This document shows positions 1 through 7,938 of a stretch of DNA of 64,000 nucleotides, piece by piece. This DNA is from Pimelobacter simplex (GTDB taxonomy: Bacteria > Actinomycetota > Actinomycetes > Propionibacteriales > Nocardioidaceae). The notes under the pieces are model-generated. The model was not told the DNA's origin and ran no database searches. It saw only the letters and a list, made by a program, of their open reading frames with translations. The stretch lies in the NCBI RefSeq assembly GCF_024662235.1, contig NZ_CP096276.1:2480001-2544000 (forward strand), written 5' to 3'. Within the stretch, counting starts at the first letter, position 1. Each line of letters begins with the position of its first letter. The translations under genes and the position numbers were made by a program.

Positions 1-1290
1 CGGCACCTGGGCCGGGACCGCAAGACCATCCGCGCCTACCTCGACGGCGAGCGGGTCGCCGGGGAACGGAAGCCCGCCGACGACGACCCGTTCGAGCCGT
101 ACCTCGACTACGTCCGCGCACGTCTGACCGAGGACCCGCACCTGTGGGCGGTGACGTTGTTCGACGAGGTCACCGCGCTGGGCTACGACCGGTCGTATCC
201 GACGTTCACCCGCCAGATCCGCACCCGGGATCTGCGGCCGCACTGCGAGCCCTGCAGCGCGACGAAGGGCCGGGCGAACGCGCCGATCGAGCATCCGCCG
301 GGTGAGGAGACCCAGTGGGACTGGCTCGAGCTCCCCAACCCGCCAGCGGCCTGGGGATGGGGCAAGAACGCGCACCTGCTCGTCGGCGCGCTGGCCCACT
401 CCGGCAAGTGGCGCGGCCAACTGGCTCCGACCGAGCAGCAGCCGCACCTGATCGCCGGACTCGACGCCGTCGCCCGCAAGCTGGGTGGACTGACGAAGAA
501 GTGGCGCTTCGACCGGATGACCACGGTGTGCCACCCGGAGTCGGGCAAGGTGACCGCGACGTTCGCCGCGGTGGCCAAGCACTACGGCGTCCAGATCGCG
601 ATCTGCCCGCCGCGACGCGGGAACCGCAAGGGCGTGGTCGAGAAGTCCAATCACACCGCCGCGCAACGCTGGTGGCGCACCCTGCCCGACGACGTCACCA
701 TCGAGGAAGCCCAAGCCTCCTTGGACCGTTTCTGCGAGCTGCGTGGTGATGCCCGGCTGCGTCCATCCGCCGTCGACGGCCGAGCCAGCGTGCTCACGGT
801 CGCCGAACGCGAACCACTGGCGCCGGTGCCGGCCACGCCGTTCCCCGCCACGATCCGCGAGGACCGGACGGTGTCGGCGCAGGCACTGGTCGCCTGGCGC
901 GGGAACTTCTACTCCGTCCCGCCCGAGCTGGCCCGAGCCCAGGTCGTCGTGTCCCAGCGCCTCGGCGACCCGCACGTCGACATCGCCACCAGCAGCGGGA
1001 TCGTGATCGCCCGCCACGAGCTCGCACCCGACGGCGCCGGGGTGATGGTCCGCGACCACGGCCACGTGATCGCGCTCGAGCAGCTCGTCCTGGCAGGCCA
1101 CGACACCTCCCGCCCGCACCGCCGCAAGGAACGCATCCCACCCGGCCCCGCGGCCCTGGCGGCCGCCGACGTCCTGCGCGCTCGCCAGCAACCCGACGAC
1201 CTCACCGCCACCGCCGCTTCCAGCGACGACGTGGTGATCGACCTGTCCAAGTACGACCGAGCAGCAACCGGAAGGAACACCCTCACATGA
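1..1290 (+). CDS. istA: IS21 transposase IstA, 5' end cut by window edge
   Basis: The frame is open from base 1, so the true start is upstream; the GTG at 151 is internal. The first residues (RHLGRDRKTIRAYL) are the end of the N-terminal helix-turn-helix. The DDE integrase core follows, with a GNRKGVVEKSNH stretch matching the region of the catalytic Glu, and then the C-terminal Mu-type region (LVAWRGNFYSVPPELA). IstA cuts and joins the element ends. Its stop overlaps the istB start as ATGA, the normal coupling of IS21 genes. Confidence 0.92.
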   Translation, partial: RHLGRDRKTIRAYLDGERVAGERKPADDDPFEPYLDYVRARLTEDPHLWAVTLFDEVTALGYDRSYPTFTRQIRTRDLRPHCEPCSATKGRANAPIEHPPGEETQWDWLELPNPPAAWGWGKNAHLLVGALAHSGKWRGQLAPTEQQPHLIAGLDAVARKLGGLTKKWRFDRMTTVCHPESGKVTATFAAVAKHYGVQIAICPPRRGNRKGVVEKSNHTAAQRWWRTLPDDVTIEEAQASLDRFCELRGDARLRPSAVDGRASVLTVAEREPLAPVPATPFPATIREDRTVSAQALVAWRGNFYSVPPELARAQVVVSQRLGDPHVDIATSSGIVIARHELAPDGAGVMVRDHGHVIALEQLVLAGHDTSRPHRRKERIPPGPAALAAADVLRARQQPDDLTATAASSDDVVIDLSKYDRAATGRNTLT

Positions 1291-2114
1291 CCGACTCCCT
1301 GACCGTGCCGATGAACGGTACGCAGGCCAGCCTCTACCAGCAGCTGCGCGGCCACCTCGCCGCCTTGAAGCTAACCGCGGCCGCCGAACACCTCCCCGGC
1401 GTGCTCGCCCAAGCAGAAGCCGAAGAGTGGTCGATGACCGCGACGCTCGAGCACCTGCTCGCCCGTGAGGTCGAAGCCACCGAAGCCCGCAGGCTCGCCG
1501 GCCGACTCCGGTTCGCATCCCTGCCGACCCCGGCCACGTTGGCCGACTTCGACTTCGACGCCGCCCCCGGCGTCGACAAAAAGCTCGTCGAGGAGCTCGC
1601 GACCTGCCGCTACCTCGACACCGCGACCAACGTCTTGTTGATCGGACCGCCAGGTGTCGGGAAGACCCATCTCGCCGTCGGGCTCGGCAGGGCTGCGGCC
1701 GAAGCCGGCTACCGCACCTACTTCACCACCGCCGCCGACCTTGCCGCCCGCTGCCACCGCGCCGCCATCGAAGGACGCTGGGCCACCACGATGCGGTTCT
1801 TCGCCGGCCCCACCCTCCTCGTCATCGACGAGCTCGGCTACCTGCCGCTGCCCGGCGAAGCCGCCTCCGCGCTGTTCCAGGTCGTGTCCCAGCGCTACCT
1901 CAAGACCAGCATCGTGCTGACCACCAACCGCGGCGTCGCAGGCTGGGGCGAAGTGCTCGGCGACACCACCGTCGCCGCCGCCATGCTCGACCGGCTGCTG
2001 CACCGCTCTGTGGTGCTCAACCTGGACGGCGACTCCTACCGACTCCGCGACCACCACGCCAAGAACGAAGCACTCCGTCACGCCGCGACCGGCACCCGCC
2101 GACCGCTACAGTGA
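1287..2114 (+). CDS. istB: IS21 helper ATPase IstB
   Basis: This is a 275-residue AAA+ ATPase of normal family length. Walker A (GPPGVGKTH) lies near residue 117 and Walker B (LLVIDELGYLPL) near 175, where IstB/DnaC-like ATPases carry them. IstB selects target DNA and assists IstA in transposition. It starts inside the istA stop (ATGA overlap), so translation is probably coupled. No disruption is visible. Confidence 0.95.
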   Translation: MTDSLTVPMNGTQASLYQQLRGHLAALKLTAAAEHLPGVLAQAEAEEWSMTATLEHLLAREVEATEARRLAGRLRFASLPTPATLADFDFDAAPGVDKKLVEELATCRYLDTATNVLLIGPPGVGKTHLAVGLGRAAAEAGYRTYFTTAADLAARCHRAAIEGRWATTMRFFAGPTLLVIDELGYLPLPGEAASALFQVVSQRYLKTSIVLTTNRGVAGWGEVLGDTTVAAAMLDRLLHRSVVLNLDGDSYRLRDHHAKNEALRHAATGTRRPLQ

Positions 2115-2125
2115 CACCGCCCAGG

Positions 2126-2174
2126 GTGGGGAACTTAGATGAGCGACCCTGGGGAATTTCGGCGAGCGCCATCA
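2126..2174 (+). repeat. IS21 right-end multiple terminal repeats
   Basis: Two repeats with a 23-bp period share TGGGGAA followed by a GAGCG core (2127-2145 and 2150-2168). Such subterminal repeats are IstA binding sites in IS21 elements. The end is placed at CA, 2173-2174. Confidence 0.7.
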
Positions 2175-2524
2175 GCAGCACCGTCCACCTTGCTGACGGC
2201 CTCACGCGCGATCCGAATCTGCTCGGCAGTGAGTTTCGTTGCGTCGGCAGGTCCGCGCGACTCGCCCATGCCGGGTGCCTTCTCGTAGGGGGCGTAGCGC
2301 TCGCTGAGGATCGCGACCTGTTCCTTGTAGTGCTCCAGGCGTGACTCGAGGCGCCGCTTCACCTCCGCTGTGGCTCGGCGACACTCGTCGTCGTGATAAT
2401 CCCGCGGGCGCCCCCGTCCGCCACGGCGCTGGATGACCTCATCACACCGTGGGTTGGCGCATTCCGCAGTCTGGACGTCTCTGTCCGATGCCTGATCTAG
2501 CCGGGTGACCGTCGCCTCTGACAT
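2135..2524 (-). pseudogene. Small zinc-ribbon protein gene, 3' end replaced by IS21 and RBS displaced by IS3
   Basis: The open frame gives 129 residues. Host-coded sequence runs from 2524 down to about 2175, ending at ...SKVDGAA. The last 12 residues (DGARRNSPGSLI) are read from the IS21 end, so the native C-terminus is lost. Residues 22-48 contain a CANPRC...DEC pattern like a small zinc ribbon, followed by a charged, probably helical segment. The ATG lies in the CATC repeat at the edge of IS3 copy 1. The original Shine-Dalgarno (GGAGG) is stranded 1.4 kb away at 3913-3917. Function is not recognised. The product may still be made at a low level. Confidence 0.6.
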
Positions 2525-2525
2525 C
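2522..2525. repeat. Target-site duplication of IS3 copy 1, left
   Basis: CATC here and at 3904-3907 directly flank the inverted repeats. The minus-strand reading is GATG and includes the start codon of the 129-residue gene. Confidence 0.75.
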
Positions 2526-2560
2526 GGGCCCTACCCCCGGATCTTGGACACGGGGTGTGA

Positions 2561-3469
2561 TTACGCGGCGGGCTGCAGCGTAGCGGCGTGGCCGGTCTCG
2601 TAGGCGATCGGCGACAGGTAGCGACACCACGAATGGCGCCGCCGGGTGTTGTAGCGGGTCAGCCACTTGAAGACCTGGCGACGGCAGGCGAGCTCGTCGG
2701 ACCAGGTCCGCTCGTCTTGGAGGACCTCCCGCTTCAGCGCGGCGTTGAATGACTCCGCCAACGCGTTGTCGGCCGAGGACCCGACGGCACCCATCGACTG
2801 GGTCACGCCGAGCTTCGCGCAGAGCTTGGCGTAGTCCTTCGAGCAGTAGACCGACCCGTGGTCGCTGTGGAAGATCGCCCCGGCCAGTGATCCGCGGGTC
2901 GCGGCCGCGGCCTTGAGCGCGTCCTCAACGAGCTCGGTGCGCATGTGATCCGCGATCGCCCAGCCCGCGAGCCGACGGCTGTAGCAGTCGATCACGGTGG
3001 CCAGGTACAGGTTGGTGCCGTCTGCGATCGGCAGGTAGGTGATGTCGCCGACGTAGCGCTGGTTCGGCGCCGGGGCGGTGAAGTCCCGCTTGAGTAGATC
3101 GGGCACCTTCTGTCCCGATGGCTCGGGGATCGTGGTCCGCACGCGTCGCTTCTTGACGTAGCCGCAGATACCGGCCGCACGCATCACGCGGGCGACGCGC
3201 TTGTGGTTGACCCGCTGCTCAGGCGGTGCGCCGTCGTTGAGGTCGGCGGTGATCCGAGGCGCGCCTTGGGTGTTGTCAGCCTCGTGGACCTTGCGGATCC
3301 GCTCGACCAGCGCGGCGTCCGCGGCGGCCCGCTCGGCCCGCGCTGGTGCCCCGGCCTTCCACGCGTAGTAGGAGGAGCGCTCGATCTCGACGAGCTCACA
3401 CAGTCGCTTCACCGTCCAGCCAGGGCGGGAGGTGGCGGAGTTGTCGGCGACGAACTGGAAGCGACTCAC
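2561..3469 (-). CDS. IS3-family transposase OrfB (integrase catalytic domain)
   Basis: This 302-residue protein has an N-terminal HTH_21-type region (around RVARVMRAAGICGY) and a DDE core: GDITYLP with the first Asp, HSDHGSVYC with the second and NALAESFNA with the Glu. The GTG start overlaps the orfA stop as GTGA. OrfB may be made by coupling, or by frameshifting into an OrfAB transposase as is common in IS3. It appears intact. Confidence 0.95.
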   Translation of the reverse strand: MSRFQFVADNSATSRPGWTVKRLCELVEIERSSYYAWKAGAPARAERAAADAALVERIRKVHEADNTQGAPRITADLNDGAPPEQRVNHKRVARVMRAAGICGYVKKRRVRTTIPEPSGQKVPDLLKRDFTAPAPNQRYVGDITYLPIADGTNLYLATVIDCYSRRLAGWAIADHMRTELVEDALKAAAATRGSLAGAIFHSDHGSVYCSKDYAKLCAKLGVTQSMGAVGSSADNALAESFNAALKREVLQDERTWSDELACRRQVFKWLTRYNTRRRHSWCRYLSPIAYETGHAATLQPAA

Positions 3470-3834
3470 CAGCGCGTCTCCCCGGCGAAATACTTGGCCG
3501 CCCGCTGGAGGATCTCCCGCTCGGTCGTCAGCTTCGTTGTCTCTGCCCGCAGCGCCGCATTCTCGGCCTCGAGCCGGGCGATCTTCTGCTCCGGCGTCTC
3601 ATCGGCCGGCCCGGACTGGCTCGACTTCGACGGCGTGGCTTGCAGTGGGCTGGAGGTCAGTGTCCCGTCAGCGGCGGTCTTCTTGCCGGTCCCGTAGACC
3701 TCGAGCCAGTGCCGCAGGGTGCCGCGCACGATGCCGAGGTCCTCGGCGATGCCGCGGACTGTGGCGCCCGGGGTGGACTCGTACAAGTCGACGGCCTGAC
3801 GACGGAACTCCTCGGAGTAGTTCTTCCTGGCCAT
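3466..3834 (-). CDS. IS3-family OrfA (HTH and leucine-zipper subunit)
   Basis: This 122-residue protein has an N-terminal HTH_Tnp_1 domain (MARKNYSEEFRRQAVDLY) and a C-terminal heptad region (IARLEAENAALRAE) that forms the OrfA/OrfAB leucine zipper. It binds the IS ends. It is followed directly by orfB in another frame. Confidence 0.95.
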   Translation of the reverse strand: MARKNYSEEFRRQAVDLYESTPGATVRGIAEDLGIVRGTLRHWLEVYGTGKKTAADGTLTSSPLQATPSKSSQSGPADETPEQKIARLEAENAALRAETTKLTTEREILQRAAKYFAGETRW

Positions 3835-3903
3835 GGTTCCTGGATCATCTCGCTTCCCCAGCAGATGCTGGATTCAGCGTGTCCAAGAACCGGGGTCAGG
3901 CCC

Positions 3904-3907
3904 CATC
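3904..3907. repeat. Target-site duplication of IS3 copy 1, right
   Basis: CATC matches the left flank at 2522-2525. Removing the IS plus one repeat joins GGAGGTCTTG to GATGTCAGAG on the minus strand, a normal SD-spacer-ATG arrangement. Confidence 0.75.
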
Positions 3908-4189
3908 CAAGACCTCCAATAAATCGCGCGAAAACAACTTACCGCTTCGCGCAGGTCAGAATGGTGATCGGTGAGAGTCGACACGCCGATCAGTTGGCCT
4001 GACGCGCCGCGAAAGGCCAGATCAAATCGCGTGAAAATATTCAAGCGCAAACTGGCGTGCAACGCAGTGCGGGCGCCTGGTCTAGCCACCAGACGCCCGC
4101 GGCACGCGAGGTGATCGCATGCGACTTGCACCTGCATCTCATCACCGGACGAGCCAGACCCACAAGATGAGATCCAGCAGGAGAAGACC
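3908..4189. promoter_or_regulatory. Divergent control region between the displaced zinc-ribbon gene and the defence cluster
   Basis: There is no gene in this 282-bp stretch, which is AT-richer than its surroundings. On the minus strand, GGAGG at 3913-3917 is the stranded Shine-Dalgarno of the 129-residue gene. Two near-identical boxes, AAATCGCGCGAAAA near 3921 and AAATCGCGTGAAAA near 4025, lie about 104 bp apart in direct orientation and could be regulator sites. A GCAGGAGA at about 4174-4181 is the Shine-Dalgarno of the DUF2188 gene. Promoter hexamers were not assigned. Confidence 0.45.
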
Positions 4190-4435
4190 ATGAGCAATAA
4201 CAACCGCAGGCACGTCGTCCCCAACCAGGATGGCGGCTGGGACGTCCGTGCTCCCGGTGCCCAGCGCTCCAGCGCCCACACCGACACCCAGGCCGACGCT
4301 GTACGCCGAGCAGGCGAGATCGTCGGCAACGCCGGCGGCGGCGAGGTCCTGATCCACGGACGCGACGGCCGTATCCGCGACTCCGACACGATCGCGCCGG
4401 GCAACGACCCCAATCCTCCGCGCGATAAGAAGTGA
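4190..4435 (+). CDS. DUF2188 family small protein
   Basis: This 81-residue protein matches the DUF2188 signature end to end: HVVPNQDGGWDVRAPG near the N-terminus, a DTQADAVRRA helix and GGGEVLIHGRDGRIRDSDTI near the C-terminus. The family is a small compact beta-alpha domain of unknown function, often next to phage, toxin or defence genes. It begins with ATG 8 bp after GCAGGAGA and ends 10 bp before the DUF1883-TIR gene, so it is probably the first gene of that operon. Role here is unknown. Confidence 0.85.
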   Translation: MSNNNRRHVVPNQDGGWDVRAPGAQRSSAHTDTQADAVRRAGEIVGNAGGGEVLIHGRDGRIRDSDTIAPGNDPNPPRDKK

Positions 4436-4445
4436 GCGCCGGGTC

Positions 4446-5234
4446 ATGCAGCACCTCTACTTCGACCTAAAGCAGCAGACGAAGGGCGCGGTCGCGGTCG
4501 TCACCCTCGACAAGCAGGCGAACGTCCGCTTGATGACCGCGAGTGACTACCGCGCACTCAAGGCTGGGCGGCGCTTTTCCTTCCACGGCGGCCGCGCCAC
4601 CAAGTCGCCCGTCCACCTCCCCATCCCCAACAGCGGCCACTGGTTCGTCGTCGTCGACCTCGGCGGCCTCGCTGGGCGGGTCCGAGCGAGTGTCGCAGTG
4701 CAGTCGCCTCCACCCGGCCTGCTGCCCCCGATCCGGGAGCGGAGTCCGATCAGCGACGTCCAAGTTCGTGAACCGGCAGAACCCGACGGCGGCGTCCTGG
4801 GTGGGCAGACTTGGGACGTCTTCATCTCCCACGCCAGCGAGGACAAGGAGGCCGTGGCCGTTCCGTTGCGCGACGCTCTTGTCGATCTCGGCGTCAGCGT
4901 CTGGCTCGACAAGACCGAGCTCACCGTCGGCGACAGCCTCCGTCGAAAGATCGACCAAGGAATCCGGGCGAGCCGCTTCGGGATCGTGATCCTCTCTGAG
5001 CGGTTCTTCGGCAAGGGATGGACCAACCACGAGCTCGACGGCCTGGTCACCCGGACTGTCGCCGGCGAGCAGACCCTCCTGCCCATCTGGCACAACCTAA
5101 CCGGAGATCAGGTGCGTTCCTACAGTCCGTCGTTGGCCGACAAGGTCGCGTTGAGCACGGACACCGTCTCGATCGAAGACATGGCCGAGCAGATCGCCGC
5201 TGTCGTCGGGGGCAGAGAGGAGGACGTGGCGTGA
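4446..5234 (+). CDS. DUF1883-TIR domain protein, probable NAD+-using defence enzyme
   Basis: Residues 1-85 match DUF1883 (FDL..., QANVRLM, SGHWFVVVDLGG, GRVRASV). A linker follows, then a TIR_2 domain at about 122-258 (WDVFISHASEDKE, VWLDKTELTVGDSLRRKID, FGIVILSERFFGKGWTNHEL). Glu196 in the W-x3-E motif sits where NAD+-cleaving TIR enzymes have their catalytic Glu. DUF1883-TIR is a known bacterial architecture and TIRs of this class act in antiphage immunity. The activity here is inferred from the preserved motif. The stop overlaps the start of the membrane protein gene (GTGA), so the two are probably co-translated. Confidence 0.85.
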   Translation: MQHLYFDLKQQTKGAVAVVTLDKQANVRLMTASDYRALKAGRRFSFHGGRATKSPVHLPIPNSGHWFVVVDLGGLAGRVRASVAVQSPPPGLLPPIRERSPISDVQVREPAEPDGGVLGGQTWDVFISHASEDKEAVAVPLRDALVDLGVSVWLDKTELTVGDSLRRKIDQGIRASRFGIVILSERFFGKGWTNHELDGLVTRTVAGEQTLLPIWHNLTGDQVRSYSPSLADKVALSTDTVSIEDMAEQIAAVVGGREEDVA

Positions 5235-6415
5235 CCACCACGCTCGATGGCCAACCATCGGTGGTGGGTCCGGCCTCGCCACCTGCAGGCACCAGGGTGA
5301 TGCCTGACAGACGTCGTTTCGGCGCAGCTCGCGGCCTGCTGATGCAGCGCGCCGTTGACCTTCGCGACGAGATGCCTCGCGGGCGTCGAAGGGCTGATAC
5401 GCCCCGATGGCGGTCGTGGGCACAGGTCATGGCCGGGATGTCACTCCTGACCGTTGGGATGGTGACTCTCTATTTCATCGGGCCGTCCTGGAATTGGCTT
5501 GGCGCAGTCGCAGCAGTAGTCGGCCCCACGGTGATGTTGCTGGGGGTGGTCGACCTCGCGAGGCGAGGCGCCCACGGGCATCGCCGCTTGGGCCGCCTCC
5601 TACGCATGATCAGGGTCATCGGACTCGCACTGACCACTATGCTGATCGCAGTCGAGGTGCTCGCGGCGCTGGCCGCGGTGGTGCTTCTCGGGGCGGCCGT
5701 GTTTCGTGGTGAATGGTCGCCCGATGTTGCTCACTACCTGGCCAACGCGCTGTTGCTCGCGGTCATGGCCGGGTGTCTGACGATGATGGTCCGGGTCGCA
5801 GATCTGCCGGCGGTCGCTCTCACGCAGGCTGTTTGGTGGCGGGAGCTCTCAACGGCACGACAATTCACGACCATCGCGATCCCGGTCGCGCTGGTCGGCG
5901 CGGTCGTTGCACTCGGTGTGAGAGACACCAGGGCGGTCGCGGTCGCCATGGTTGGTCTCACCGCCGTCCTTGTCGGCTGGGCACGCGCCGACCGCGCTGC
6001 CACAGACGAAGCCGTACGTCGCCTCGCTGAGGCAGCTGACGCCCTTGCGGCGGCCAGTCGTTCGATGGTCGCGGCCGTCGAAGCAGGAGCGCCCCCAAGT
6101 AAGGCAGCGGCCCGCACGGACGCCGTCCTCGAAGCCCTCGAACGCCTCGACCTCGCCTGTCACAGGAACATGCGACGCGGCATACCTGCGGGGACGCGCT
6201 ACCTGGTTGACGTCGAGCTCCTCATCGTGATTCGGGCCTGCAGGGCTGTACTCGTCGACTCGCCCATCGAGCACTTCGGCTCACCGCTTACGGCCACCGT
6301 CGCACGTGAGCTCACCGTTTTTGAGCCCCGATTGCTGGCGCGGGAGCTTCTGATCTTCGCCGGGGATGTCCGACGTCTGGCGACGCTCGCCCCCGATCGG
6401 CTGGTGGCCTTGTGA
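5231..6415 (+). CDS. Multi-pass membrane protein coupled to the TIR gene
   Basis: The GTG at 5231 overlaps the TIR stop; the frame stays open upstream to 5018, but that part lies inside the TIR gene. The 394-residue product has a basic, soluble N-terminus of about 65 residues. About seven hydrophobic segments follow between residues 70 and 255 (for example VMAGMSLLTVGMVTLYFIG and TMLIAVEVLAALAAVVLLG). A cytosolic, Ala-rich helical C-terminus of about 140 residues completes it. No named family was recognised. Tight coupling to a TIR enzyme suggests a membrane effector, sensor or anchor, but that is inference. Confidence 0.7.
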   Translation: MTTTLDGQPSVVGPASPPAGTRVMPDRRRFGAARGLLMQRAVDLRDEMPRGRRRADTPRWRSWAQVMAGMSLLTVGMVTLYFIGPSWNWLGAVAAVVGPTVMLLGVVDLARRGAHGHRRLGRLLRMIRVIGLALTTMLIAVEVLAALAAVVLLGAAVFRGEWSPDVAHYLANALLLAVMAGCLTMMVRVADLPAVALTQAVWWRELSTARQFTTIAIPVALVGAVVALGVRDTRAVAVAMVGLTAVLVGWARADRAATDEAVRRLAEAADALAAASRSMVAAVEAGAPPSKAAARTDAVLEALERLDLACHRNMRRGIPAGTRYLVDVELLIVIRACRAVLVDSPIEHFGSPLTATVARELTVFEPRLLARELLIFAGDVRRLATLAPDRLVAL

Positions 6416-6541
6416 GCTCGCGTTCCGGCCGAACTGTCGGAGCCACCGGCTAACTTCGGCAAGCGCCGCCCGCCGCACAGCAGCAGGTCAGCCGCAGATC
6501 ATCCATGGCACCAGACCAGTCATCTAGTTAGGAGCACACCC

Positions 6542-6913
6542 ATGGCAGACAAGAAGACCCTTTTCGTTGCGTTCGCGATCGAGGATGAGCGGCAGCGGGA
6601 CCTTCTAAAGGGACAGACCCTGCACCCGCGCGCTCCGTACGAGTTCATCGACATGTCGGTGAAGGAGCCCTACGACAAGGAGTGGAAGGATCGCGTCCGC
6701 ACGCGGATCAAGCGCTCTCACGGCGTGATCGTGCTGGTCAGCAAGAACTCGTTGACGTCCAGCGGCCAGAAGTGGGAGATCCAGTGCGCCAAGGAGGAGA
6801 AGAAGCCGATCCGAGGAATCTGGGCCTACTCCAACGACCGGACCGCGATCGCTGGCGTCACGACCGTGACCTGGACCGACGCCAACATCGCCGGCTTCAT
6901 CGACTCCCTCTGA
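6542..6913 (+). CDS. ThsB-like TIR (DUF1863/MTH538 fold) protein, probable signal synthase
   Basis: This 123-residue single-domain protein has the TIR-like DUF1863 pattern used by Thoeris ThsB: LFVAFAIEDERQRDLL, EFIDMSVKEPYDKEWKDRVR, then GVIVLVSKNSLTSSGQKWEI. Glu79 of KWEIQ matches the conserved active-site Glu. ThsB enzymes turn NAD+ into cyclic ADP-ribose isomers on phage sensing. The gene has its own Shine-Dalgarno (AGGAGC) and lies 22 bp before a caspase-like protease gene. A TIR plus caspase pair is the published layout of type IV Thoeris. Substrate and product were not tested. Confidence 0.82.
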   Translation: MADKKTLFVAFAIEDERQRDLLKGQTLHPRAPYEFIDMSVKEPYDKEWKDRVRTRIKRSHGVIVLVSKNSLTSSGQKWEIQCAKEEKKPIRGIWAYSNDRTAIAGVTTVTWTDANIAGFIDSL

Positions 6914-6935
6914 CGCGCTCTAGCCTGGAACTCCG

Positions 6936-7931
6936 GTGACCACCATGCGTAAGGCCCTCATTGTCGGGATTGACCACTACGAGCACATCAACGGACTCAA
7001 CGGCTGCGTCAACGATGCCTTCTCGGTCAAGACGGCGCTCGAGCGTCACTCCGACGGCACCTTGAACTTCACGACACCGAACCTGATGGTGGCGACCGGC
7101 CCGGGCAAGACGATCTGCAAGAAGGACCTCAAGGACGCTGTTCGGGAGGTGTTCGCAGACGATGCTGAGATTGCACTGTTCTACTTCTCCGGTCACGGCC
7201 ACATCGAGGACACCGGCGGCTTCCTTTGCACCAGCGACTCCGAGGACGGTGATGATGGGCTCTCCCTCAATGAGGTGATGACCATGGCCAACAACTCACC
7301 TGCGCGGAACAAGATCATCATCCTCGACAGCTGCCACAGCGGGGCCGCCGGCAACAACGCCATCGCTCAAAACCTGGCCGAGATCTCCGACGGGCTGACG
7401 ATTCTGACTGCATCAACGGCCAACCAGTACGCCATGGAGAGCAACGGCAGCGGCGTCTTCACCGGGCTCTTCGTCGACGCGCTCAACGGGGCGGCGGCCA
7501 ACCTGGTCGGAGACATCACGCCCGGAAGCGTCTATGCCCACATCGATCAGTCCCTCGGCCCTTGGGCACAACGCCCGGTATTCAAGACCAACGTCAAGAC
7601 GTTCGTCTCCCTGCGGCGAGCAGAACCCCCAATCGCCCTTGCTGACCTGCAGGCCCTGACGACCCACTTCCCTACGTCGGACTACGAGTTCGCCCTTGAC
7701 CCGTCCTACGAGCCCGAGCGATCTGCTGAGCAGCTCGCCGATCCCGCCATGCCGGATCCCGACCCATCCAGAACCGCGGTCTTCCGGACTCTCCAGAACT
7801 ACGTGAGGGTCAACCTCGTACGACCCGTCGACGCACCTCACATGTGGCACGCAGCGATGGAGAGCAAGTCCTGCGAACTCACCGTTCTGGGGCAGCACTA
7901 CTGGAACCTCGTTGCCGGCGATCTGATCTGA
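6936..7931 (+). CDS. Caspase-like (C14 fold) protease, probable Thoeris effector
   Basis: Residues 4-220 form a caspase p20-like domain: [25 protein letters not shown] with catalytic His87 and [13 protein letters not shown] with catalytic Cys133 (numbering from GTG 6936; ATG 6945 is an alternative). The C-terminal 95 residues end in a conserved-looking [21 protein letters not shown] module seen after several bacterial caspases, perhaps a sensor or substrate region. In type IV Thoeris the TIR product activates such a protease, which then degrades cell proteins and stops infection. Both catalytic residues are present. The start lies 22 bp after the TIR gene and 7 bp separate its stop from the next ATG. 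Confidence 0.87.
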   Translation: MTTMRKALIVGIDHYEHINGLNGCVNDAFSVKTALERHSDGTLNFTTPNLMVATGPGKTICKKDLKDAVREVFADDAEIALFYFSGHGHIEDTGGFLCTSDSEDGDDGLSLNEVMTMANNSPARNKIIILDSCHSGAAGNNAIAQNLAEISDGLTILTASTANQYAMESNGSGVFTGLFVDALNGAAANLVGDITPGSVYAHIDQSLGPWAQRPVFKTNVKTFVSLRRAEPPIALADLQALTTHFPTSDYEFALDPSYEPERSAEQLADPAMPDPDPSRTAVFRTLQNYVRVNLVRPVDAPHMWHAAMESKSCELTVLGQHYWNLVAGDLI

Positions 7932-7938
7932 TGTGACC

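Larger units (their letters stand above)
1..2174 (+). mobile_element. IS21-family insertion sequence, right part; left end outside window
   Basis: The segment holds the 3' part of istA, all of istB and the right terminus. After istB come two imperfect 23-bp repeats, each starting near TGGGGAA (2127 and 2150), as is usual at IS21 ends. The element most likely ends at the CA at 2173-2174. Beyond it, the reading frame of the small gene on the minus strand becomes host sequence. The left end and any target duplication cannot be checked because they lie outside the window. Confidence 0.85.
2526..3903 (-). mobile_element. IS3-family insertion sequence, copy 1 (1378 bp)
   Basis: Two overlapping reading frames on the minus strand encode the usual IS3 OrfA and OrfB. 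The ends are imperfect inverted repeats: GGGCCTGACCCC at the orfA side and GGGCCCTACCCCC at the other, followed by a shared CTTGGACACG. A 4-bp target duplication, CATC, sits outside at 2522-2525 and 3904-3907. The element has the same length as the copy at 26122-27499, and their translated frames are identical, so transposition or recombination was recent. Confidence 0.93.

Noticed and set aside
5018..5230. Upstream start for the membrane protein
   Set aside because: The stretch lies within the TIR coding region and has Arg-rich shadow composition; GTG 5231 gives the normal overlap.
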